40,935 bases of DNA from an uncultured Christensenella sp. (GTDB taxonomy: Bacteria; Bacillota; Clostridia; Christensenellales; Borkfalkiaceae), in NCBI GenBank assembly GCA_910578765.1, contig CAJTRW010000018.1:1-40935 (forward strand), in the 5' to 3' direction. Made by a program: the position numbers and the translations under genes. The notes beneath the pieces are model-generated. The model ran no database searches, was not told the origin of the DNA, and worked only from the letters and a program-made list of their open reading frames with translations. Of the stretch, positions 1 to 7,144 are shown piece by piece (position 1 is the first letter of the stretch; every line of letters starts with the position of its first letter).

Positions 1-1
1 A

Positions 2-1012
2 TTCAATGATTTAACAGGCAAGCTGTTCGGAAGGCTGACCGCTGTCGAGAGGTTGCCTCCCCACGGAAAAAACACAGCATCGATGTGGGCTTGCAAGTGC
101 GAGTGTGGGGGAACGGCGGTCGTCCGGGGAACGGACCTCGTCAACGGACACACAATGAGCTGCGGTTGTTATCGCAAAATGCAAAAGGCGATGCCCGCCG
201 GGGAAATGCGTTTGCACCGCATCTGGGCGAATATGAAACAGCGATGCAGTAATCCCAAAAGCAAAGATTATCAGTATTACGGCGGACGCGGTGTCAGCGT
301 TTGCGATGATTGGAAAGACAGCTTTGAGCAGTTCTTTTATTGGGCGATGTCCAATGGATACAAGGACGGCTTGACTATAGAAAGGAAAGATTGTAACGGA
401 AACTATTGCCCCGAGAATTGTGAGTGGATTCAAGCCAACCGCCAGCAACGAAATACCCGCAGAAATCGGAAGTATGTAATTCAAGGCAAAGAGTTCACGT
501 TGACAGAACTTTGCCGAATATATGGTCAGCCGAGAAGTACGGTAGAGAGCCGCTTGAAAAAAGGAATTGACATCAAAACTGCATTAAAGAATGGGAGGTA
601 TAACTTGGATAACAGATTGTTGGAACTCTCCGATAAGCTCAAAAAGTTACGACTCGTTAAGAGCGATTTGGAGGCGCAGACCAAGGGTGTCAATGAAGAA
701 ATCGACGGCGTAATGACCGAGATGATAGAAATCATGACGACCGAGGAATTGACATCATTTAATCGTAACGGAACAACGTTTTCACTCGTGACAACAGAGT
801 ACCCGTCGCCCGAATCTGACAAGAAAGGCGAGCTGTGGGAAGCAATGAAAGCTAACGGTTTCGAGGATTTGTTCACGATTAACAGCCAGACTTTATCGGC
901 AACGATAAAAGAACTTATTTCGGAAAACGATGGCGTCCTGCCGAACTGGTTGGAAGGACTCATCAAGATAGCTGAAAAGAACTCTATCCGTGTAGCAAAA
1001 AGCAAAAAGTAA
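2..1012 (+). CDS. Homing-endonuclease-like protein fused to phage C-terminal domain (5' partial)
   Basis: The reading frame is open to the window edge, so the true start lies upstream; 336 residues are visible. The visible N-terminus reads FNDLTGKLFGRLTAVERL and is followed by a Cys-rich block (CKCECGG, later SCGC). It then has a typical phage HNH/AP2-like stretch (HRIWANMKQRC, YYGGRGVSVCDDW, LTIERKDCNGNY, CEWIQANRQQ) and a short helix-turn-helix-like DNA-binding tail. This resembles free-standing phage homing endonucleases. From about base 605 the protein is different: a charged coiled-coil-like segment, then a compact domain ending in lysines, similar in style to early-phage Gp157-type proteins. 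A ribosome site GGGAGG at 593-598 precedes an in-frame TTG at 605, so the C-terminal part may also be made alone. The fusion is read directly from the sequence; the functions are inferred from family resemblance. Confidence 0.6.
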   Translation, partial: FNDLTGKLFGRLTAVERLPPHGKNTASMWACKCECGGTAVVRGTDLVNGHTMSCGCYRKMQKAMPAGEMRLHRIWANMKQRCSNPKSKDYQYYGGRGVSVCDDWKDSFEQFFYWAMSNGYKDGLTIERKDCNGNYCPENCEWIQANRQQRNTRRNRKYVIQGKEFTLTELCRIYGQPRSTVESRLKKGIDIKTALKNGRYNLDNRLLELSDKLKKLRLVKSDLEAQTKGVNEEIDGVMTEMIEIMTTEELTSFNRNGTTFSLVTTEYPSPESDKKGELWEAMKANGFEDLFTINSQTLSATIKELISENDGVLPNWLEGLIKIAEKNSIRVAKSKK

Positions 1013-1020
1013 TAAAAAAG

Positions 1021-1040
1021 AGCAGGTCAGAAACCTGCCC
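1021..1040 (+). terminator. Short hairpin after first gene
   Basis: GCAGGT (1022-1027) and ACCTGC (1033-1038) form a 6-bp stem with a 5-base loop nine bases after the stop codon. No T-run follows, so it is a weak terminator or mRNA 3' stabiliser. The rest of 1041-1186 shows nothing recognisable apart from an A-rich leader with a good AAGGAGAT site before the next start. Confidence 0.35.
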
Positions 1041-1186
1041 GAATAACTTTGCTGTACGTGTCTTTGGCAAGGCACGGAAGGGGACATGAGTGCGGAGAAG
1101 AGTTCTCCCATTCGGCATCACCTCCTATGAAGTTATTTGTAGGAATTTTATCACAGAAAAAATAAAAAATCAAGGAGATATTAAAA

Positions 1187-1885
1187 ATGGCAAACGAAGT
1201 AGCAAAAAGAGAAGAAAGCGCAGTAGCGGAGTACGGTTCGGGAATTAATTTCAGCGACCTGCTTGCAGAGGAACTCGACGGACTTACACCGTCGTTTGAG
1301 AGAATCAAAATCCCGGCGGGCGGCGGACTCGCATACGAAGTCCCCGGCGACGACCCCGACAGCCCCGACAGCGTCAAAGAATTCAAGGCGGTAATTCTTT
1401 ATCATCACCCCATCAACTGCTATTACAAAGAAGAATATACGGGCGGGAACAATCCTCCTGACTGCGGCTCGATGGACGGTAAAATAGGTATCGAGGCAGA
1501 AACGGGCGAGGTCAAGACGTGCGCCGAATGCGAATTTAATAAGTTCGGCAGCGGAAAGAACGGAGCAAAGGCTTGCAAGCAGAAACGCAGAATCTATCTG
1601 CTCAGAGAAGGCGAGGCATTGCCCACTCTCTTGTCGTTACCCACGGGAAGCCTTGGCGAATTCAGTAAGTACGTGATGCGCTTGCTTTCGAAGGGCAAAA
1701 AAACCAACGCCGTCGTAACCAAGTTCACTTTGAAGAAGGCACAGAACAGCGGCGGTATCAACTACTCGCAGGCGGTGTTCGCTGTGGACAGACAGCTTAC
1801 GGATGCGGAGCTGGCAAGCATCTTGCCTATGAGCGAACAGGTCAAGACTATGGCGACCAAAGTTACCGAGCTTGACGAAGAATAA
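1187..1885 (+). CDS. Conserved phage Cys-rich protein upstream of primase
   Basis: A 232-residue protein with an excellent AAGGAGAT ribosome site. The N-terminus is charged. A central motif SFERIKIPAGGG is followed by ILYHHPINCYY and NNPPDCGSMDGK. A Cys cluster (CAECEFNKFGSGKNGAKAC) follows, then KRRIYLLREGE and TLPTGSLGEF-like text. The C-terminus carries LKKAQNSGGINYSQAVF. I recognise this as a family found beside primase/helicase genes in Clostridia phages, where it is usually left as hypothetical. Three or four cysteines could bind a metal. The place in the replication operon and an acidic C-terminal tail (TELDEE) would fit a single-stranded-DNA-binding or replication accessory role, but that is inference from context only. 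Confidence 0.75.
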   Translation: MANEVAKREESAVAEYGSGINFSDLLAEELDGLTPSFERIKIPAGGGLAYEVPGDDPDSPDSVKEFKAVILYHHPINCYYKEEYTGGNNPPDCGSMDGKIGIEAETGEVKTCAECEFNKFGSGKNGAKACKQKRRIYLLREGEALPTLLSLPTGSLGEFSKYVMRLLSKGKKTNAVVTKFTLKKAQNSGGINYSQAVFAVDRQLTDAELASILPMSEQVKTMATKVTELDEE

Positions 1886-1901
1886 AAAATAATCGGCAAA
1901 G

Positions 1902-1925
1902 GGGCGGTGGTAAAGACTGCCGCCC
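1902..1925 (+). other. GC-rich hairpin between replication genes
   Basis: GGGCGG (1902-1907) pairs with CCGCCC (1920-1925), and the inner bases extend the stem with two G-T pairs around the loop TAAAGA. There is no T-run after it. It lies 24 bases ahead of the next start codon, so it may be an mRNA processing or stability element rather than a terminator. Confidence 0.4.
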
Positions 1926-1949
1926 TATGTTGCTGAAACAGGTGGAACA

Positions 1950-2276
1950 ATGGGAAGGAAAATCGTTTATATCTGCTCACCGTTAAGGCGAAGCTATGAG
2001 AAGAATATTGTCAAAGCAAACCTCTACTCACGATTTGCATACGAGCAAGGCTGTCTGCCGATTGCGCCACACGTTATATTTCCGCAATTCTTAGATGACG
2101 AAAACAAAGCCGAAAGAAGAGCGGGTATGGATATGGGCTTGCAGCTCTTGGATATATGCAGCGAGCTTTGGGTGTTTGGTACTCGCATCAGTGAAGGGAT
2201 GAAGACAGAAATAGAAATGGCAAAGATGAAAGGAATATTAATTCGATATTTCTCGGAGAGCATGGAGGAAGGATGA
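1950..2276 (+). CDS. DUF4406-type nucleoside deoxyribosyltransferase-like protein
   Basis: A 108-residue protein that opens with KIVYICSPLRR and continues with ANLYSRFAYEQGCLPIAPHVIFPQFLDD, then GLQLLDICSELWVFGTRISEGMKTEIEMAK. This is the pattern of the small DUF4406 / nucleoside 2-deoxyribosyltransferase-like fold widely carried by Firmicutes phages. Such proteins are thought to bind nucleotides, and a role in nucleotide salvage or in modifying a signalling nucleotide has been suggested for relatives; none can be shown here. The stop overlaps the primase start as ATGA, so the two are translationally coupled. Its place directly before the primase-ATPase gene matches replication modules of related phages. 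Confidence 0.8.
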   Translation: MGRKIVYICSPLRRSYEKNIVKANLYSRFAYEQGCLPIAPHVIFPQFLDDENKAERRAGMDMGLQLLDICSELWVFGTRISEGMKTEIEMAKMKGILIRYFSESMEEG

Positions 2277-4234
2277 CGGACATTTTCGAAAAGGTCAAAG
2301 ACCAAGTCAAAATAGCCGAGGCGGTTTCGCTGTTCGGGCTACAACTTAACAGCAGAGATAAGTGTCATTGCCCTTTTCACCGTGAAAAGACGCCGTCATT
2401 TTCTGTTGACCGAAAGAACAATATTTTCACTTGCTTCGGATGCGGTGAAACGGGCGATGTCATAGCGTTCGCTGCAAAGATGAAGGACGTTGAACCGCTC
2501 GAAGGCGCAAAGTTTCTTGCGGATGCATTTCATATCGATATAGACGATTGCCCCAAACGCCAGAGTATAAAGGAATATTTGACGCAATGTATACGAGATG
2601 TCGGGCAAACGGATTATTTTTCACGACGCGGACTGACCGCCGCCACAATAAAAACATACTGCTTGGGTTATGACGTAAAACGGCATGCAATTGTGCTGCC
2701 TTATTCGTCAGAGCTGAAATATTATCAGACTCGGAGCATAGCCGACAAGAAATTCTATAAACCTACCACCGAGGAAGCTGGGGCAGAACCGCTCTTCAAT
2801 CGCAGAGCTTTGTGGGGAAATAGCCGTGAACCTGTCTTCATTGTAGAGAGCCCGTTGTGCGCATTATCGATATGTCAAAGCGGCGGCTCGGCGGTGTCGC
2901 TCTGCGGAGTCGGCGGAACGAACAAGCTCATCAAGGAAGTCAAGGCGAGAAAACCGAATGCGCCGCTTGTGCTTTGCTTGGATAACGACGAACCTGGGCA
3001 GAAAGCATCGCAAGGGCTTGCCGACGAACTAACAAAACTCAAAGTGTCGTTCATCGTCTATAACGTTTCGGGCAAGAAAAAAGACCCCAACGAACTGCTG
3101 ATGGAAGACCCGAAGAAACTGCAATCGGCGGTAACAGCAGCAAAGAAAGAAGTACGGAAAATCTATAAGCGTGGTGTCGGAAGTATTATTGCAAGCGACT
3201 TGCAAGATATGCATATCGAACCGCCGCAATGGTTGATACCGAACGTGTTACCGCAGGGCTTGGCGATTTTATGCGCAAGCTCAAAGGTTGGTAAATCTTG
3301 GATGTCAATGCAGATGTGCTTGGCGATAACCAAGGGTAAAGATTTTTTGGATTATCCGACAAAGACAGCAGGATGTCTGTACCTTGCACTCGAAGATAGT
3401 TTATATCGATTGAAAGACCGACTCAATAAACTCCTCGATGGCGATGATGCACCGTCAAATTTTTATATGGGCGTTACCGCTGGAATCTTAGACGGCAACC
3501 TTATTCAGCAGCTTGACGAAGAGTTGGAAGAACACCCGGACATCAAGTTGATTATTATTGATACCTTGCAGAAGGTCAGGGGTTCTGCGAAGAAAAACGA
3601 AATAGCATACGCCACGGACTACCGTGAACTGAGTGAGCTAAAAAACTACGCCGACAAGCATAAGGTGTGTATCTTCCTTATTCACCATCTGAGGAAGATG
3701 GCGGACGAGAACGACGTGTTCAATATGATATCGGGCAGCAACGGTATTATGGGCGTCTGCGATACTATCTTCATAATTTACAAGAAAAAGCGTCAGGACG
3801 AAAATGCGACGCTGTTCATGACGGGTCGAGATATCCGACAGCAGGACATAGTTCTCAATTTCGATGAAGACAAATTCCGTTGGAATATGGTCGGCTCGGC
3901 AAAGGACGAAGAAGAAAAGCGCAAAAAACGTGAGTACGAAAGCAATCCGCTCGTGGTAACGATAAAACAACTTGTCGAAGATTTCCCCCTAGGATGGAAA
4001 GGGACGGCGGGCGATCTCCTCAAAAGAGTATTCGACGTTACAGGGAAACCGTACGCAGGGTCATCCGTTGGGCTTGGCAAAGAGCTACGGAATATTGAGG
4101 AGCAACTGTATTATAACGGCATCGAGCATTCGACAAAGCGCAGCGGACAGAATAACATTCATACTTTCAATAAGAAAAGCAAGTTCGGCGGCGGAAGGCA
4201 AGCATATCTTTTCGGGCAAGACCCCGATGATTAA
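2273..4234 (+). CDS. Primase-ATPase fusion (CHC2 zinc finger, TOPRIM, RepA-like AAA)
   Basis: A 653-residue replication protein of three parts. Residues about 31-60 form a CHC2 primase zinc finger (ligands likely C33, H36, C54, C57). Residues about 187-260 form a TOPRIM fold with the acidic residues E192 and D237/D239 (LCLDNDEPGQ). Residues about 325-540 are a RecA-like RepA/AAA_25 ATPase with Walker A around 334-342 (ASSKVGKS) and Walker B ending at D430 (LIIIDT). The C-terminus is charged and probably carries a winged-helix-like tail. The protein should make RNA primers and open or translocate along DNA at the phage origin in the cytoplasm. It overlaps the preceding gene by ATGA and is followed by a repeat-rich gap that could be the origin. 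Confidence 0.92.
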   Translation: MTDIFEKVKDQVKIAEAVSLFGLQLNSRDKCHCPFHREKTPSFSVDRKNNIFTCFGCGETGDVIAFAAKMKDVEPLEGAKFLADAFHIDIDDCPKRQSIKEYLTQCIRDVGQTDYFSRRGLTAATIKTYCLGYDVKRHAIVLPYSSELKYYQTRSIADKKFYKPTTEEAGAEPLFNRRALWGNSREPVFIVESPLCALSICQSGGSAVSLCGVGGTNKLIKEVKARKPNAPLVLCLDNDEPGQKASQGLADELTKLKVSFIVYNVSGKKKDPNELLMEDPKKLQSAVTAAKKEVRKIYKRGVGSIIASDLQDMHIEPPQWLIPNVLPQGLAILCASSKVGKSWMSMQMCLAITKGKDFLDYPTKTAGCLYLALEDSLYRLKDRLNKLLDGDDAPSNFYMGVTAGILDGNLIQQLDEELEEHPDIKLIIIDTLQKVRGSAKKNEIAYATDYRELSELKNYADKHKVCIFLIHHLRKMADENDVFNMISGSNGIMGVCDTIFIIYKKKRQDENATLFMTGRDIRQQDIVLNFDEDKFRWNMVGSAKDEEEKRKKREYESNPLVVTIKQLVEDFPLGWKGTAGDLLKRVFDVTGKPYAGSSVGLGKELRNIEEQLYYNGIEHSTKRSGQNNIHTFNKKSKFGGGRQAYLFGQDPDD

Positions 4235-4386
4235 TGTATGGTACATACACAACCATACATCATACACACCATACACAAATACACAAAAAGCCTTATAAAA
4301 ACGAGATATCTAGAAGAGAGATTTTATACACACTTACATTCTTCAAATAAAGTGTAAGTTGTGTATGGTTGTAAGGTGTGTATGGT
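4235..4386 (+). repeat. Iteron-like ACCATACA repeats, candidate replication origin
   Basis: The 170-base gap after the primase gene holds five copies of ACCATACA(C) in both orientations: TGTATGGT 4235-4242, ACCATACA 4252-4259, ACCATACAC 4268-4276, GTGTATGGT 4361-4369 and GTGTATGGT 4378-4386. Between them is an imperfect hairpin, TACACACTTACA around 4327-4338 against TGTAAGTTGTGTA around 4353-4365, and an AT-rich stretch. Inverted clusters of short repeats beside a primase-helicase gene are typical of phage origins. That it is an origin is inference. Confidence 0.5.
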
Positions 4387-4404
4387 GGTTTCTAAGGAGA
4401 ACAA

Positions 4405-4692
4405 ATGCGTGAAAGCGATTTAATACGAAAAATAGGCGAATACCTCAAATCCGTGCCGAACCTTTACTTTTGGAAGGAACACGGCGGAATGTACGGTACA
4501 GCTGGAATTCCAGATTTGATTGTCTGTTATAAGGGCAGATTTATCGGGCTGGAATGTAAGGTCGGCAAAAACAAGCCAACGGTTTTGCAGGCGGTAACAA
4601 TTAAGCAAATTATAAACGCAGGCGGATATGCGACCGTTGTGCGGACTGTTGAAGAAGTGCGAGAAATTATAAGAGCGTTTGAAAAGGAGTAA
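4405..4692 (+). CDS. VRR-NUC domain nuclease
   Basis: A 95-residue protein consisting of a single VRR-NUC fold of the PD-(D/E)xK nuclease superfamily. The key line is GIPDLIVCYKGRFIGLECKVGKNKP: the D of GIPD and the E-x-K of LECK are the expected metal-binding and catalytic residues, and the downstream Q of TVLQ fits the family. The length matches stand-alone phage VRR-NUC proteins, which are proposed to cut branched or flap DNA during replication or recombination. It has an AAGGAGA ribosome site and lies just after the repeat region. The stop is one base from the next start, so it heads a small run of coupled genes. Confidence 0.88.
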   Translation: MRESDLIRKIGEYLKSVPNLYFWKEHGGMYGTAGIPDLIVCYKGRFIGLECKVGKNKPTVLQAVTIKQIINAGGYATVVRTVEEVREIIRAFEKE

Positions 4693-4693
4693 T

Positions 4694-5116
4694 ATGACAG
4701 CGGATGCGGTAATCAATAAAATCGTCATAACGGATGAAGCCCGATTTGACTATGAGAGCCTATTCGGACTGCCCATTCCGAGAGCGGATATGAAGGGCGA
4801 GTGCGAAAGATACATAGACAATATAAGCGGGCGAAATATCGGTTACTACATCCGGGCAAAATATTATGACGAAACAATAGACGAAATGCTGATGCTGTTC
4901 TTTTACAAGGGCAAGGCAATCAGCAGAATGCAAATGTGGGAATTGGCTGGCATCTGCCGAGCTGATGACTGGTCGGAAGAAATGGAAGAAGACGGATTAA
5001 TCCGCCATTGGCTGAAATCATCCCTAACCCCGAAAGATGAAACAGACTGGGTATGGGATTTACGGGTAAGAGAGGAACAGCACCAAAAAGAAGTGGAGGA
5101 ATGGTTAAATGACTAA
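4694..5116 (+). CDS. Hypothetical protein, acidic, in replication-to-late switch
   Basis: A 140-residue protein not recognised. ATG 4694 is chosen because AAAGGAG lies 5-10 bases ahead, inside the end of the VRR-NUC gene; a TTG 15 bases earlier is in frame but has no ribosome site. The sequence is acidic and Trp-rich (MWELAGICRADDWSEEMEEDG, DWVWDL), has no signal peptide or membrane segment, and ends with a charged helix that overlaps the next gene by eight bases. Genes in this slot in related phages lie between the nuclease and the late regulator. No function is assigned. Confidence 0.7.
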   Translation: MTADAVINKIVITDEARFDYESLFGLPIPRADMKGECERYIDNISGRNIGYYIRAKYYDETIDEMLMLFFYKGKAISRMQMWELAGICRADDWSEEMEEDGLIRHWLKSSLTPKDETDWVWDLRVREEQHQKEVEEWLND

Positions 5117-5402
5117 GGCAGAAATTAAGGACTATCTTGCAAACTATGGAGATAAACGGACGGTGGCGGAATTCCGCCGTAAGCAAGGAGATGAAAACTG
5201 CATTCCCGTAATAGTCTATAAAACCATAACCGAATGTGTGGAATCACTTCCCGAGGAATACAGCACGATTATACAACTGCACTATATGAGTAAAATTTCC
5301 TTGAGGGAATTAGCGAAACGGATGTATATGAGCCGTGTAGCTGTAACTAAAAGAAGAGATGATGCGCTTGATATGATCGCCAACTGCTTGTCGGGTTTAT
5401 AA
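5109..5402 (+). CDS. Sigma-70 region-4-like late transcription regulator
   Basis: A 97-residue protein. Its C-terminal half, from about residue 40, reads ECVESLPEEYSTIIQLHYMSKISLRELAKRMYMSRVAVTKRRDDAL, which is a sigma region 4.2-type helix-turn-helix. It lacks region 2, so it is not a full sigma factor. It resembles the short phage regulators (ArpU/RinA-like or region-4-like) that sit just before the HNH-terminase block and switch on late genes. Immediately downstream are two 18-bp direct repeats and a TATAAT box, which are natural targets for it. The identity is good at domain level; the target is inferred from position. Confidence 0.8.
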   Translation: MTKAEIKDYLANYGDKRTVAEFRRKQGDENCIPVIVYKTITECVESLPEEYSTIIQLHYMSKISLRELAKRMYMSRVAVTKRRDDALDMIANCLSGL

Positions 5403-5406
5403 AAAG

Positions 5407-5458
5407 AGCCACGGCTATACCAAAAAAAGCCAAAACTATACCAAATGCCCGATATAAT
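5407..5458 (+). promoter_or_regulatory. Candidate late promoter with two 18-bp direct repeats
   Basis: AGCCAnnnCTATACCAAA occurs at 5407-5424 and 5428-5445, differing only in three central bases and spaced 21 bp apart, two helical turns. A perfect TATAAT lies at 5453-5458. The second repeat covers the place where the -35 box should be, and no good -35 is present, which is the layout of an activator-dependent promoter. The HNH start is 25 bases downstream. Confidence 0.65.
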
Positions 5459-5482
5459 AACAGAGAAAGCAGGAGGACGGAT

Positions 5483-5848
5483 ATGCCAAGAAAACCTAAA
5501 CGACCGTGCAGTTATCCAGGCTGCCCTCGGCTGGTTGAAGGGCAGTATTGTGAAGAACATAAGAAACTGACGGATAAGCAGTATAACCAGTACGGGCGAG
5601 ATGATTTTACAAAATATTTCTATAAAACCCCCGAATGGTTATATGCCCGAAAAAAGCAGCTTGAACAGCGCCCCTTCTGTGAGGAATGCCTAAAAGAGGG
5701 CAAACGGAAAAAAGCCACTATGGTAGACCATATAATTCCCATTAAGCAAGGCGGTGATAAATTCGCACCAAGTAACCTGCAAAGCCTCTGCTGGAGTTGT
5801 CACAGCCGAAAGTCGGTTGAAGAAGGCAGCCGATTTGGGCGGAAATAA
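5483..5848 (+). CDS. HNH endonuclease (terminase-associated)
   Basis: A 121-residue protein with two N-terminal Cys/His pairs (CSYPGC, YCEEH). It then carries a classical HNH fold: zinc ligands C66/C69 and C103/C106, catalytic H83 in MVDHIIPIKQGG, N98 in APSNLQ, and H107. Stand-alone HNH proteins of this size sit just before the small terminase in many cos phages and assist the terminase in cutting concatemers. Here the small terminase starts 1.8 kb later because cargo genes stand between them. It has a strong GGAGGA ribosome site. Confidence 0.92.
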   Translation: MPRKPKRPCSYPGCPRLVEGQYCEEHKKLTDKQYNQYGRDDFTKYFYKTPEWLYARKKQLEQRPFCEECLKEGKRKKATMVDHIIPIKQGGDKFAPSNLQSLCWSCHSRKSVEEGSRFGRK

Positions 5849-5850
5849 TC

Positions 5851-5958
5851 TTTGAAAAAGTTTCAATATTTGGGGTTGTTTCGCTGGGCTCTTTCGGATA
5901 ATTACGGTATTGTTTGATTACAAAATCAAGCAAGGGCAACCGCCCGAAAGGAGTAAAA
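5851..5958 (+). promoter_or_regulatory. Repeated cassette promoter/leader, copy 1
   Basis: Holds TTTGAAAAAGTTTC, then TTTCGCTGGGCT with TGGGCT at 5885-5890, 17 bp, and TATTGT at 5908-5913. The leader has GGGC (5934-5937) and GCCC (5942-5945) around AACC, then AAAGGAG at 5947-5953. No terminator is visible between it and the HNH gene. Confidence 0.8.
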
Positions 5959-6288
5959 ATGGATAAGATAGTAAAGAACGACGGAAAAGGACTGGTTGAA
6001 TTATTAGGGCTGGACGAGGGAACGCTCGAACACCAGGGCAACTACTGCTTTATGGCAGCTCGAGGCGACAGCCGAGTGGACATATACACCGAACCTGCCG
6101 ATGAGGAAGGCGAAACCATAAGAGTAACGAGTGTATATGCCGACGGAGAAGAATACGACTTCTGCGAATGGTGCGGAGAGCTGATGCCGATAGACGAGAT
6201 GAGAAAGGAAGTCCACCTCGGATACTTATGCAGAAACTGCCAAAGAGCGATAGCAAGCCGAGGCGAGGAATTAACCTACGAAGACTGA
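5959..6288 (+). CDS. Cassette protein with zinc ribbon
   Basis: A 109-residue acidic protein, first gene of cassette 1. ATG 5959 is chosen because AAAGGAG lies six bases ahead; longer frames run back into the promoter element. The N-terminal half has no recognised fold. The C-terminal half has two CxxC pairs, FCEWCGEL (C69, C72) and YLCRNCQ (C91, C94), which form a likely treble-clef or zinc-ribbon site. The spacing of 12 bases to the next gene shows an operon of two. The function is not known; zinc-ribbon cargo proteins can bind nucleic acid or protein partners. Confidence 0.78.
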   Translation: MDKIVKNDGKGLVELLGLDEGTLEHQGNYCFMAARGDSRVDIYTEPADEEGETIRVTSVYADGEEYDFCEWCGELMPIDEMRKEVHLGYLCRNCQRAIASRGEELTYED

Positions 6289-6300
6289 AAGGAGAACACC

Positions 6301-6663
6301 ATGGCAGAATTGAATAACACCTCAAGCGCAATAGCAATTAGAAACTTTAAATTTGCAGAGGAAGAACTGCAAAATGCTCTTGATGAACTGGAAGAAGAAT
6401 ATTACAAGATGGAAGACGACGACCCGAATATAGATACGGTAGTCAACATCCTGGAAGAGTACAGCCGAATGCCCTCCGACGAATGCGAAATAGAGGAACA
6501 GCTGGTAAGGGAATATGAGTCAGCCAAAAACGAGGACGCAAGCGCAGAGGAAATGGATAAGATTTATAAAAAGATGAGGGTTGCCCTCAGAAGAACCTTT
6601 AACAATAGCGAGGGCGGAATCTTATATGTGATACTGTCCGATGACGGTAAATTGGGCAAATAA
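6301..6663 (+). CDS. Hypothetical acidic helical cassette protein
   Basis: A 120-residue protein, second gene of cassette 1, with AAAGGAGA ahead of the ATG. It is strongly acidic and almost all helix-forming (EEELQNALDELEEEYYKMEDDDPN, then EEMDKIYKKMRVALRR), which suggests a coiled-coil or helical bundle. It has no Cys cluster, membrane span or signal peptide. It is followed by a clear terminator. It resembles no family I know. Small acidic phage cargo proteins include several DNA mimics and defence inhibitors, but nothing in this sequence proves that role. Confidence 0.7.
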   Translation: MAELNNTSSAIAIRNFKFAEEELQNALDELEEEYYKMEDDDPNIDTVVNILEEYSRMPSDECEIEEQLVREYESAKNEDASAEEMDKIYKKMRVALRRTFNNSEGGILYVILSDDGKLGK

Positions 6664-6675
6664 ATAAAAGCTAAG

Positions 6676-6705
6676 CAGCGGACGAAAGTCCGCTGTTGCT
6701 GTTTG
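6676..6705 (+). terminator. Intrinsic terminator ending cassette 1
   Basis: CAGCGGAC (6676-6683), loop GAAA, GTCCGCTG (6688-6695), followed by the T-rich TTGCTGTTT. A perfect 8-bp stem closed by a GNRA tetraloop, 12 bases after the stop codon. Confidence 0.8.
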
Positions 6706-6816
6706 AAAAAGTTGTAAAAAGTTTCAAGTTTGCCCAGCGTTTCGCTGGGCTCAATCAGCTTTTTACGGTATGTTGTGTTTACAAAAACGGGGGCAACCCC
6801 AAAGGAGTAAACACAT
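6701..6816 (+). promoter_or_regulatory. Repeated cassette promoter/leader, copy 2
   Basis: TGGGCT at 6746-6751, 17 bp, TATGTT at 6769-6774. Unlike the other copies, the -35 area lies in a perfect palindrome, GCCCAGCG (6732-6739) and CGCTGGGC (6743-6750). The leader hairpin is GGGG-CAA-CCCC instead of GGGC/GCCC, so the stem is kept while its sequence changes. AAAGGAG precedes the start. Confidence 0.78.
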
Positions 6817-7140
6817 ATGAACGAATTCACCTTTGAAAAGCTAAAGGCAGCCGATAAAAAAACGGCAGATGTAACCATCTATCAGAACGGAATGGTACGG
6901 TTCAGCAGACAGGCAATTGAAACCTACGGGATATCCGATACGGATATTTTATGGGGAGAAAACCAAGACAAAACCGTGCTGGCAATGCAGAAGGTAAGCC
7001 AAGGCAGAACCTTACGAGGAAAAAGAAAGGACACCACCAGCTGCCAAATGCAGATAGCAAAACGGTATGCAGGCAAATATTTTCTGAAAAAAATTGGGGA
7101 ACTGCTGGTGCTGGAACAAGACCCGAAAGAGGCGGAATAA
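6817..7140 (+). CDS. Tandem paralogue A, unknown function
   Basis: A 107-residue protein, first gene of cassette 2. Its body reads VTIYQNGMVRFSRQAIETYG, then WGENQDKTVLAM, then IAKRYAGKYFLKKIGELLVLEQ. The following gene repeats the same pattern, so the two arose by duplication. The order of strands and the GM-x-x-SR motif suggest a small beta-rich fold. I do not recognise the family. ATG 6817 is supported by AAAGGAG nine bases upstream and by its position just after the leader element. Confidence 0.75.
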   Translation: MNEFTFEKLKAADKKTADVTIYQNGMVRFSRQAIETYGISDTDILWGENQDKTVLAMQKVSQGRTLRGKRKDTTSCQMQIAKRYAGKYFLKKIGELLVLEQDPKEAE

Positions 7141-7144
7141 AAAA

